Positions 7,132 to 13,865 of a DNA stretch of 18,118 bases are shown piece by piece. How positions within the stretch are numbered: the stretch's first letter is position 1; each line of letters begins with the position of its first letter. The notes under the pieces were generated by a model. The model saw only the letters and a list, made by a program, of their open reading frames with translations. It ran no database searches and had not been told where the DNA came from. Location: the NCBI GenBank assembly GCA_964401355.1, contig CAYNYJ010000062.1, positions 1 through 18,118 of the forward strand. Reading direction: 5' to 3'. Source of the DNA: SZUA-152 sp964401355. Its GTDB lineage: Bacteria > Pseudomonadota > Gammaproteobacteria > SZUA-152. The translations under genes were made by a program, and so were the position numbers.

Positions 7132-10100
7132 ATGGCAACCAACGTTGTTTTTGTCCACGGACTAAATGGAGATATTGTGAAGACCTGGGGGAGATTTCCA
7201 GGTTTGTTAAATGACGATCCTGGACTAGATGTAAATGTCGTTAGCTATGGTTATGATTTCTTCTATAAACCTTTTATAGGAGCTAACGAGTCAATTCATA
7301 ATATTGCCGAAGGGCTGGCGACTGAAATAGAGCTACGCTGTTCGCCAGAAGATAAATTGATTTTGGTTGGGCATAGTCTTGGTGGATTAATCATTAGAAA
7401 ATATTTGCTGAACCAGCATTTCAAGGGAAAGATGCCAAACCTTAGCAAAGTATGTTTTTTTGCAGTGCCGCAGAATGGTTCAGGGTTATCCGACATAGCC
7501 AAACTTATAGGGTGGCGTCATCAACAGCTGAAAGCACTGTGTAAAGATAATAAATATCTTGAAGAAATGAATGATCAGTGGGTTTCAACAAAGATTACTA
7601 ACAGTTTCGATATACTTAGTGTTATAGGCGGACGGGACGACATAGTTACATCAGAAAGCTCTAAAAGTATTTTTAGAGATTCGGACATTAAAATGCTTGT
7701 CGGAAAAGGTCATATTAATATTGTGAAGCCTGATGGATATGATGATTCATCATATCTTGTATTAAAGCAGTTCATTAAAAGAAAGAATACAGTAATGCGA
7801 TACTTGAATATGGCGTCGCGAAGCTTAAACGACTGGAAAAGTATCGACAGGAATCATGTTTATCATTATGTAAGTGATGTGCGTCGAGACCAAGACCTTG
7901 AGTCTTTAACTGTTTCCATTGACCAAAATCAGTCCATAGTAAGGCTCACGGGAGCGTCTGGTCTTGGGAAAACTAGGCTGCTTTTGGAAGCTATCGAAAA
8001 GAGTGCTTCGATCAATGATGAATGTATATTGGTTTTCAATGCATTAGATTATCCAGGGCCAATAAAGGAGAGCGTGCGAAAGGCCGTCGATGATAATGCT
8101 CATGGCCTGTTTATTATAGAAAACTGCGGCGTTGAATTGCATAACGATTTGGCAAAGGAAATAAATAAAGTCACGTGCCAACTTAGGGTAGTAACAATAG
8201 GCTATTCTCAAGACCAGGTTGATGATTCGATAATTATAAACCTTACACCTTTGTCTGATGATGCAATCAAGGAGCTTTTAACCCCCATACTTGTTGATTT
8301 AAGCGCAAGTGATGTTGAGCGGGTAGCAAGATTTGCTGAAGGATATCCATTGATGGCTACCCTTATCGCAGAACAGTATCAACGGAATGGGAGATTGTTA
8401 GGCTCGATTGTTGATAATTCGGTAGTTAAAAAGTTAATCGATGGTGATGGAGGTGTTAGTGATGCTGAAAAAGAAGTTATTTCAGCTTGCTCGCTGTTTG
8501 ATGTGTTTGGAGTAGAACATGGTGACGCTGCGATAGAAGCTAAATTCATCGCTGAGTACGTTGCCAATTCTACATTGGCAGTATTTGACAAGGTAATGGG
8601 AGTGTTTAGTAAACGGCAAATCATTCGCCGAGCAGGAAACTACGCTAGGGTGGTGCCAAAACCATTGGCGTTGACACTTGCAGCTGAATGGTGGGAGGAG
8701 GTGTCGTATGACCGTCAAAAAGAACTGATCGATAAAATACCAAAATCCCTAGTACGTAGTTTTTGTACCCAGGCATCCTATTTAGATAGCCAGCCCAATG
8801 TTCAGCGATTTTCAGAGAAATTCTATGGTGGACAAAGCCCTTTTGTCCAAGCGGAAGTGTTACTTACAGAGAAGGGTTCGAAACTCTTCCGCGCATTTGT
8901 TGAAGTGAACCCTGAAGCAACAAGTACAGCACTTTATAACGTATTAAAAAATATGACTCTTGAGGAGCTGCATCGTGTAGATGGGGAGGTTCGGAGAAAT
9001 CTTGTATGGGGACTTGAAAAACTTTGTTTTCATGCGCACGTTTTTGAAAAGTCTGCCTGGTGTATGTTGTTATTGGCTTCTGCAGAGAATGAAACATGGA
9101 GTAATAATGCAACCGGGATGTTTGCCCAGTTATTTAGAGTCAATTTATCTGGTTCTGGAGCTGAACCGGAAATTCGCTTTGCTGTTCTAAATAGAGCTCT
9201 AGAACTTAATCAAATTGAAGTTGATATGGTCGTCCTAGAAGCTCTGGGAGAAGCAATTAGTACTTACGGTGGATCCAGGACTGTCGGGGCTGAATACCAG
9301 GGAACAAAAGCACCTCTTGAAGAATGGCACCCAAAATATTGGTCGGAAATATTTGAGTACTGGCAAAAAGCTTTTGATTTATTGCTCGTCATGTTTGAGC
9401 GGGGTGATACGCAAAAGGAAAAGGTGCTTTATGACATAGGTCATTCCATTCGAGGTTTTATTCGTAACGGGCGCATTGAGATGTTGAATAATGCTATAAC
9501 ACAAATAGTGGCTAGGAATGGTCGATGCTGGCCTGCGGCGTTAGATAGCATTAAAAAGACCTTTTCATATGATGATGAAAGCCTGAGTGAAGAGACCAGT
9601 AAAGCTCTGAATACTTGGTTAGAACTACTAAAGCCTGACGAAGATGATCTCTCTGAAAAATTAAAGATAATCGTTGTTAATCCTCCATGGGAACACCACA
9701 AAGGAGAAGATGGTCATTACATTGATGTTGCTGCCGAAAATGCCATAGCCATGGCTACTGAAGTTGCTGGTAATATAGATTTACTATTTCCCTACATTGG
9801 TCTGTTGTTGCAGGGTGAACAAAAGCAGTCCTATCACTTTGGGCGGAAGCTTGCTCTGGAACTTGAGAATGTCGATCAGCTTCTCAATTTATCGTTTGAC
9901 CACTTTCTTATTACGGAATCAAAAAACTCTAGTTTAATTCTGGGGATCTACAACGGGATCTACGAAAAGTCACCGGAGGTCTGGCAGTGTTATATCGATA
10001 GGCTATTGGCGGATAGCCGACTGGTTTCACTCTATCCAGAATTTATTCGTACTGGAGATATTAATGGGCCACATCTTGAAGTGTTGCTTGAGCTGATTCG

Positions 10101-11022
10101 AAAGGGTGTTTTATTAGCTAACAGTGCTAACGTTTTAAGCTATGGCAGTGTGACGGACAGTATAGAGCCGCAAGTGATAGTTGAATTTTGTTTGTCCTTA
10201 GCTGAACTTGGAGGACAGGCGAGCTGGACGGCGTTGAATATTATTTATATGTACTGTTTTGGTAGTAAAGGCAGTGTTGGAAGAATCCGCGAACCGCTTA
10301 AGACATTAGTAATACGAGTTCCTCTTCATAAAGATCAGCAAGAAACCGCAATGGATGCTCATCACTGGCGTGATATGGCCGAAAAGCTACTTAAGGTGCG
10401 TGACGAGGAATTTGCCATCGCTTTAAGCAACCAGCTTATTGCAGCCTGCCAACATGGTTTTAATCACGGAGATATCTGGAGTTACACTAAGCCCTTGCTG
10501 ATCGAACTTATGCGTGACTATGCTGATGCGTTATGGCCAATATTCGGTAATGCCATAGTCAAAGCAGAAGGGATGGAGCGTTATTGGCTTCAACAACTGC
10601 TCGACCGAGAAAATAGTTTATCAGATCAAGTGCCGAGTGTTTTGTCCGTTGTGCCCGTTGATCACATTATTGCCTGGTGTGCCGAGTTTCCTGATATGGG
10701 GCCAAGCTTTGTAGCCAGTTGTGTAAATATCTTTGAGAGTATTGATGAACAACAACAGCCTTCGGAGTTATTTATCGCATTGCTTGAAAACTTTGGAAAT
10801 GATGAGCGGGTGGCTAGTGCCCTTTCTTCAAATATGGGTACCCGTAGTTGGTCTGGATCCCTGGTGCCATACCTCGAAACTGATAAAGCGGTGCTCAGTC
10901 CTCTGCTGGAACATGACAATGTCAATGTCAGACGATGGGTTAAGAGGCGTTTAGTTCAGATCGACAGACAGGCCGAGTACGAATCGGATCGAGATGATGA
11001 GCATGAGATTGGTATTTACTAA
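7132..11022 (+). CDS. hydrolase-STAND NTPase fusion, NLR-like putative anti-phage sensor, 1296 aa
   Basis: Residues 1-215 are an alpha/beta hydrolase of the SERAC1/PGAP1/SesB-like kind: FVHGLNGDIVKTW near the start, nucleophile S82 in GHSLGG, a candidate acid at D169/D170 in GGRDD, and H194 in GKGH. Residues about 250-420 are a STAND-type P-loop NTPase: Walker A GASGLGKT at 274-281 and a Walker-B-like LFIIEN at 326-331, where Glu replaces the usual Asp. The GYP of the winged-helix GxP motif is at 404-406. Residues about 430-1296 lack motifs I know and look like a long helical solenoid, the expected sensor. The domain order effector-NTPase-sensor matches Avs and bacterial NACHT-type defence proteins and fungal SesB NLRs. 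By analogy the hydrolase, perhaps acting on lipids, would be switched on when the C-terminus binds a phage molecule. The ATG follows AAGGA. The gene is AT-rich and stands alone. Confidence 0.88.
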   Translation: MATNVVFVHGLNGDIVKTWGRFPGLLNDDPGLDVNVVSYGYDFFYKPFIGANESIHNIAEGLATEIELRCSPEDKLILVGHSLGGLIIRKYLLNQHFKGKMPNLSKVCFFAVPQNGSGLSDIAKLIGWRHQQLKALCKDNKYLEEMNDQWVSTKITNSFDILSVIGGRDDIVTSESSKSIFRDSDIKMLVGKGHINIVKPDGYDDSSYLVLKQFIKRKNTVMRYLNMASRSLNDWKSIDRNHVYHYVSDVRRDQDLESLTVSIDQNQSIVRLTGASGLGKTRLLLEAIEKSASINDECILVFNALDYPGPIKESVRKAVDDNAHGLFIIENCGVELHNDLAKEINKVTCQLRVVTIGYSQDQVDDSIIINLTPLSDDAIKELLTPILVDLSASDVERVARFAEGYPLMATLIAEQYQRNGRLLGSIVDNSVVKKLIDGDGGVSDAEKEVISACSLFDVFGVEHGDAAIEAKFIAEYVANSTLAVFDKVMGVFSKRQIIRRAGNYARVVPKPLALTLAAEWWEEVSYDRQKELIDKIPKSLVRSFCTQASYLDSQPNVQRFSEKFYGGQSPFVQAEVLLTEKGSKLFRAFVEVNPEATSTALYNVLKNMTLEELHRVDGEVRRNLVWGLEKLCFHAHVFEKSAWCMLLLASAENETWSNNATGMFAQLFRVNLSGSGAEPEIRFAVLNRALELNQIEVDMVVLEALGEAISTYGGSRTVGAEYQGTKAPLEEWHPKYWSEIFEYWQKAFDLLLVMFERGDTQKEKVLYDIGHSIRGFIRNGRIEMLNNAITQIVARNGRCWPAALDSIKKTFSYDDESLSEETSKALNTWLELLKPDEDDLSEKLKIIVVNPPWEHHKGEDGHYIDVAAENAIAMATEVAGNIDLLFPYIGLLLQGEQKQSYHFGRKLALELENVDQLLNLSFDHFLITESKNSSLILGIYNGIYEKSPEVWQCYIDRLLADSRLVSLYPEFIRTGDINGPHLEVLLELIRKGVLLANSANVLSYGSVTDSIEPQVIVEFCLSLAELGGQASWTALNIIYMYCFGSKGSVGRIREPLKTLVIRVPLHKDQQETAMDAHHWRDMAEKLLKVRDEEFAIALSNQLIAACQHGFNHGDIWSYTKPLLIELMRDYADALWPIFGNAIVKAEGMERYWLQQLLDRENSLSDQVPSVLSVVPVDHIIAWCAEFPDMGPSFVASCVNIFESIDEQQQPSELFIALLENFGNDERVASALSSNMGTRSWSGSLVPYLETDKAVLSPLLEHDNVNVRRWVKRRLVQIDRQAEYESDRDDEHEIGIY

Positions 11023-11055
11023 GAATGAGCTATACGAAGATGCTTTCGTTCCCTA

Positions 11056-11141
11056 TGTGTCAGGATACCTTTCGTCTTTTTTAATAATAAACCTTGGAAG
11101 AGCGAAGCAAGAATATTAAATGAGAAAGGTATCCTGACACA
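11056..11141. repeat. 86-bp inverted-repeat element (MITE- or REP-like)
   Basis: The 18-bp arms TGTGTCAGGATACCTTTC (11056-11073) and its exact reverse complement at 11124-11141 enclose 50 bp of AT-rich sequence. Outside the arms, CCCT and GGGG can pair with one bulged base. It begins 33 bp after the STAND stop codon. There is no ORF or T run, so a miniature transposable element or REP-type hairpin fits better than a simple terminator, although it could still slow or end transcription. Confidence 0.65.
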
Positions 11142-11210
11142 GGGGTGAACAGCATAATTCCTACTCTATTTAGGCTGTGCGCACTGGCCATTTTTCTTGA
11201 AATCATTCCC

Positions 11211-11780
11211 TCAAAGCAAATCAATCACTACTCTTAGTTTATTGACGGTTAAAGGAAGTCCTTGATTATAAAAAATATCCAACAGTTCTTCAGTTGTGTG
11301 CTCTGGATTTTTTAATCTCTCTCTTTGCTGTCGTACTGCGCTACAGAAGGCGGGTGAATTGAGGTCAAAAAGGTGGTTGAGGAAAGTGTCAGGAGACTGG
11401 GCCTCAATCTCAAATTTACTTAACACATCTTCTGGAAAATCCTTAAGGTTGTTTGTCACAATAACATCTGCTTGGCACTTTATTGCCGCTGCAAGCACAT
11501 GTCTGTCATCGGGATCGGGTAACTCTAACGACTCGATCATACAATCATAATTTTCAACTAAACAATCGGGAACGGCTATGTTCATCAATTCAACAGTTCG
11601 CTGTAATTGTGTCACATCAAGATCACTGCGATTCGCTAACAGGTTTCGTGTCCACTCATCGTGGATTTCTTCTGTCCACCTTGCTCGAAACTGATCCGTC
11701 ATTGCAACGCTCATTAGGAGATCACGAAGAGGTGCTGGATAAAGCACACAGGCATCAAAGACTGCGGTGAAATTTGCCAC
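11211..11780 (-). CDS. PIN-domain ribonuclease toxin, VapC-like, 189 aa
   Basis: This is a PIN-domain protein, probably an RNA-cutting toxin. Acidic residues expected in the metal site are visible: D9 in VFDACVLYP, E42 in DEW, D91/D92 in DPDDRHVLAAAI, and D114 after VTNNLKD. It is somewhat longer than a minimal VapC (about 130-140 aa), with an extra C-terminal helical region (about 130-189). It starts at GTG (11780), 4 nt after the stop of the upstream antitoxin gene, with TAAAGA just before it, so translation is likely coupled. The gene order HTH antitoxin then PIN toxin is a known type II arrangement. The substrate RNA cannot be predicted. Confidence 0.88.
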   Translation of the reverse strand: MANFTAVFDACVLYPAPLRDLLMSVAMTDQFRARWTEEIHDEWTRNLLANRSDLDVTQLQRTVELMNIAVPDCLVENYDCMIESLELPDPDDRHVLAAAIKCQADVIVTNNLKDFPEDVLSKFEIEAQSPDTFLNHLFDLNSPAFCSAVRQQRERLKNPEHTTEELLDIFYNQGLPLTVNKLRVVIDLL

Positions 11781-11784
11781 GTCT

Positions 11785-12246
11785 TTAATAGCCCATCTTC
11801 AATTCCTGCGCCTGCGCAGACAGTTCATCTAATGCTGTGCGTCTTTCATTCATGCTTTCTTCCTTGTATGCCACTAAATCTCGAAAATACACTCTACGGT
11901 GGCTGCCTACTTTATGAAAAGCTAACTTTCTTGCTTCCAGAAGCTTAACGAAGTACGGGCGTGACACGCTTAAGAAGTCTGCTGCTTGCTGGGTTGTCAG
12001 TTCCGCATCCTGGGGAATAAGCGTCATGGCTTCACCTTCAGCCATGTGAGCCAAGATATCGACCAGCATGCGCATGGCGGATACAGGGACTGTAATTTCC
12101 TCGTCACCGTCAACAACTCGAATCCGCGCTTCCTTGCCGTTACCAATGATTGCCGCCAAAAGTCGGCTGCTTTCTGCTGCTATTTTCTGTTCCTCATCGC
12201 TAGGCGGTGGGGTTGTCTGATCTGTGATTTTGAATGCCTGTGCCAT
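11785..12246 (-). CDS. HTH antitoxin of the PIN toxin, excisionase-type DNA-binding domain, 153 aa
   Basis: The HTH region (about residues 82-127) reads LTTQQAADFLSVSRPYFVKLLE, followed by FHKVGSHRRVYFRDLVAYK, the signature of excisionase-like DNA-binding domains in antitoxins paired with PIN toxins. Residues 1-80 are a separate N-terminal part. The C-terminal residues 130-153 are the likely toxin-binding tail. It should neutralise the PIN toxin and repress its own promoter. The ATG has AGAGGAT upstream. Upstream of the gene, the word AACGAA occurs at 12304, 12331 and 12351 and inverted at 12271, including a perfect ATTCG-7-CGAAT palindrome, which is a candidate operator. Confidence 0.88.
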   Translation of the reverse strand: MAQAFKITDQTTPPPSDEEQKIAAESSRLLAAIIGNGKEARIRVVDGDEEITVPVSAMRMLVDILAHMAEGEAMTLIPQDAELTTQQAADFLSVSRPYFVKLLEARKLAFHKVGSHRRVYFRDLVAYKEESMNERRTALDELSAQAQELKMGY

Positions 12247-12264
12247 GGTCAGATCCTCTGTTTT

Positions 12265-12357
12265 TCAGTTTTCGTTTCTATATATTTTTTATATTAGACA
12301 TTAAACGAAACAAGCGCAACATTCGAAATAAACGAATTGCAAAGAATGCGAACGAAT
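12265..12357 (-). promoter_or_regulatory. putative operator region of the toxin-antitoxin operon
   Basis: Upstream of the antitoxin start, AACGAA occurs three times in one direction (12304-12309, 12331-12336, 12351-12356) and once inverted (12271-12276). Residues 12321-12337 form ATTCG, a 7-bp spacer, then CGAAT. An AT-rich segment 12281-12300 could hold the -10 box (TAATAT on the minus strand), but I find no good -35. Autoregulation by the antitoxin is the family norm; this location is inferred. Confidence 0.4.
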
Positions 12358-12432
12358 ACCGTGAAATAAAGGGTGAGGCGGCTGCTTATGTGGTTAATTG
12401 TTTCAACATCCCGAGTGATTTCTTGCTACCCG

Positions 12433-12457
12433 TTTTGCTACCGCTTTGCTAACCAAA
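12433..12457 (+). repeat. 25-bp direct repeat, candidate integrase arm-type site (right)
   Basis: Exact copy of 3156-3180. An extra TTGCTACC at 12423-12430 gives three TTGCTA words at this end. It lies about 115 bp inside the right att copy. The 115 bp between the repeat and att (12458-12571) holds nothing else that I can recognise. Confidence 0.6.
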
Positions 12458-12571
12458 AGGTTAAAACAGGGTAATATCAGGGGGTACAGGCCGTGATGTG
12501 GTTTGTGTTAAGTAGTTGATTTTAAAGTAAACAGGTGCGAATCGGGATAAGGTAAAATGCCCATAATCGGA

Positions 12572-12630
12572 CTTGAAAACCGTTGACGGGAAACCGTCCG
12601 GGGGTTCGAATCCCTCGCTCTCCGCCATAT
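12572..12630 (+). repeat. attR of element 1 / junction with element 2, 59-bp repeat copy 2
   Basis: Identical to 3045-3103. The 5' half of a tRNA is missing here (the sequence before it does not fold with it), so this is a partial tRNA-Ser copy rather than a second gene. Similarity to the left copy continues beyond the core on the outer side (ATCAATGA and TTACGT shared). That suggests the flanking DNA here came from a related attachment site, as expected if another element follows in tandem. Confidence 0.88.
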
Positions 12631-12681
12631 TATCAATGAGTTACGTCATTTCATCAAATTCCTAAAAACCTAAAATTCCTA

Positions 12682-12708
12682 TTTTGGCACACCTGTGGCA
12701 CGCTGAGC
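12682..12708 (+). repeat. TGGCAC repeat, candidate arm-type site of integrase 2
   Basis: TTTTGGCACACC is followed by TGTGGCACGC; a TGTGGCGCACG version occurs again near 12799. It begins 55 bp past the tRNA end, the same position as the TTGCTA repeats of element 1 (56 bp), and follows a similar CCTATTTT context. Role inferred from this parallel. Confidence 0.4.
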
Positions 12709-12839
12709 GCAAGTTTTAGGGTCAGATTAAGGCTCGTTCAGCTGTGCGATACCGCAGTGTTTTTACCCCTATTGAAATATCGACTTACTTGGGGGGCAGT
12801 GTGGCGCACGATCAATGTTAAGACGTGCGGGGAATCAAT

Positions 12840-13814
12840 ATGGCTACTCTACAAAAACGCGGTAAGGTATGGCGCGCTCAGATTCGGCGTAACGGCTATC
12901 CACCTATTACGCGTTCCTTCGATACCAAAGCCGATGCCCAGGTCTGGGCGAGAGAAATAGAAAGGGACATGGATCGCGGTAGTTATATAGACCGCACTGA
13001 AGCTGAATCCACCACTCTTAAGCAAGCCCTTAAACACTACCTCAAAGAAATAACCCCAGCCAAGAAAGGCGCACAACAAGAAACAAATCGCATTAAAGCC
13101 TGGATGGAAAGGCCTTTAGCAAAATATGCCTTAACCAATATTTATGGGGTTGACTTAGCTACATACCGAGATGAGCGATTGGCAGAGGGAAAAAGTCCAA
13201 CAACAGTCCGTAACGAAATAAATATCATTAGCCATTTATTTACCATTGCGAAAAAAGAATGGGGCATGGAATGTTTAACCAATCCAGTGCAAAACATCCG
13301 TATGCCGAAGCAACCGGCAGGCCGTGAAAGACGATTGAAAGAAGGCGAAGAAAAAGCCCTGTTAGAAGCAGCTGGCTATCCGTTGGAACAAATGATCATA
13401 CTTGCCCTTGAAACAGGCATGCGCCTTGGCGAAATATTGTCGGTTCAGTGGAAAAACATTGATGTTCGCAAAAATACTCTAGTGCTTGAGGACACAAAGA
13501 ACGGTGAACGACGCGACGTGCCCTTATCCACCACCGCGCGTGCAACCTTGCTGGAATTACCACGCCATATTTCCGGCCGGGTTTTCCCCACCGTCACCAA
13601 TAGTGCGATATCACATAGTTTTCGTCGATTGTGTGATGATCTGGAAATAGAGGGTCCCCGATTTCACGACCTCCGGCATGAAGCAACATCAAGATTTTTT
13701 GAGAAAGGTCTGGATATCATGGAGGTCGCAGCCATCACCGGCCACAAAACCCTGCACATGCTGAAACGCTACACACACCTACGCGCAGAAGACCTCGCCA
13801 AGAAACTGGGTTAA
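12840..13814 (+). CDS. int: tyrosine recombinase/integrase of element 2, 324 aa
   Basis: Residues 1-55 are an arm-type domain (MATLQKRGKVWRAQIRRNG, ADAQVWAREIE). About 58-150 is the core-binding domain, and 165-324 the catalytic domain. Catalytic residues are R195 in ETGMRLGEI, K220 in DTKNG, H276 and R279 in HDLRH, H302 in GHKT, and nucleophile Y311 in LKRYTHL. The ATG at 12840 has GGGGA upstream; an in-frame GTG at 12825 would add five residues. It is clearly distinct from the integrase at 3181-4338 in length and sequence. It reads away from the att site and ends 51 bp before hsdR. Confidence 0.93.
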   Translation: MATLQKRGKVWRAQIRRNGYPPITRSFDTKADAQVWAREIERDMDRGSYIDRTEAESTTLKQALKHYLKEITPAKKGAQQETNRIKAWMERPLAKYALTNIYGVDLATYRDERLAEGKSPTTVRNEINIISHLFTIAKKEWGMECLTNPVQNIRMPKQPAGRERRLKEGEEKALLEAAGYPLEQMIILALETGMRLGEILSVQWKNIDVRKNTLVLEDTKNGERRDVPLSTTARATLLELPRHISGRVFPTVTNSAISHSFRRLCDDLEIEGPRFHDLRHEATSRFFEKGLDIMEVAAITGHKTLHMLKRYTHLRAEDLAKKLG

Positions 13815-13865
13815 AGTTAGGGGAATAAAAACAACAGGCTTCAAAATATAGGGAATTTAAGATTA

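Larger units (their letters stand above)
3104..12630. mobile_element. integrative element 1 in tRNA-Ser, about 9.5 kb
   Basis: The limits are set by the 59-bp direct repeats of the tRNA-Ser 3' end (one copy counted as part of the element). Contents in order: tyrosine integrase, overlapping zinc-finger protein, divergent control region, excisionase-like HTH protein, small HTH/replication-like protein, palindromic repeats, basic hypothetical protein, hydrolase-STAND protein, inverted-repeat element and a PIN/HTH toxin-antitoxin pair. No structural phage, terminase, relaxase or conjugation gene is visible, so it would rely on its own integrase and excisionase for excision and on some other vehicle for transfer. 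Much of the interior, especially the STAND gene, is more AT-rich than the flanking chromosome, in keeping with horizontal acquisition. Confidence 0.85.

Noticed and set aside
11056..11141. Simple intrinsic terminator of the STAND gene
   Set aside because: The loop is 50 bases and no T run follows the stem. A MITE- or REP-like element fits better, although an effect on transcription is not excluded.
12247..12452. Small ORFs on the plus strand upstream of the antitoxin gene
   Set aside because: They lie in the control region, have no ribosome-binding site and no motifs, and read through the putative operator and arm repeats.
12569..12630. A second tRNA-Ser gene
   Set aside because: Only the 3' half is present. 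The bases before it do not form the acceptor 5' strand, D arm or full anticodon stem. It is an att copy.
3104..12630. Prophage or phage satellite
   Set aside because: No capsid, terminase, portal, tail or packaging-interference genes are visible; only integration, regulation, defence and toxin-antitoxin genes.
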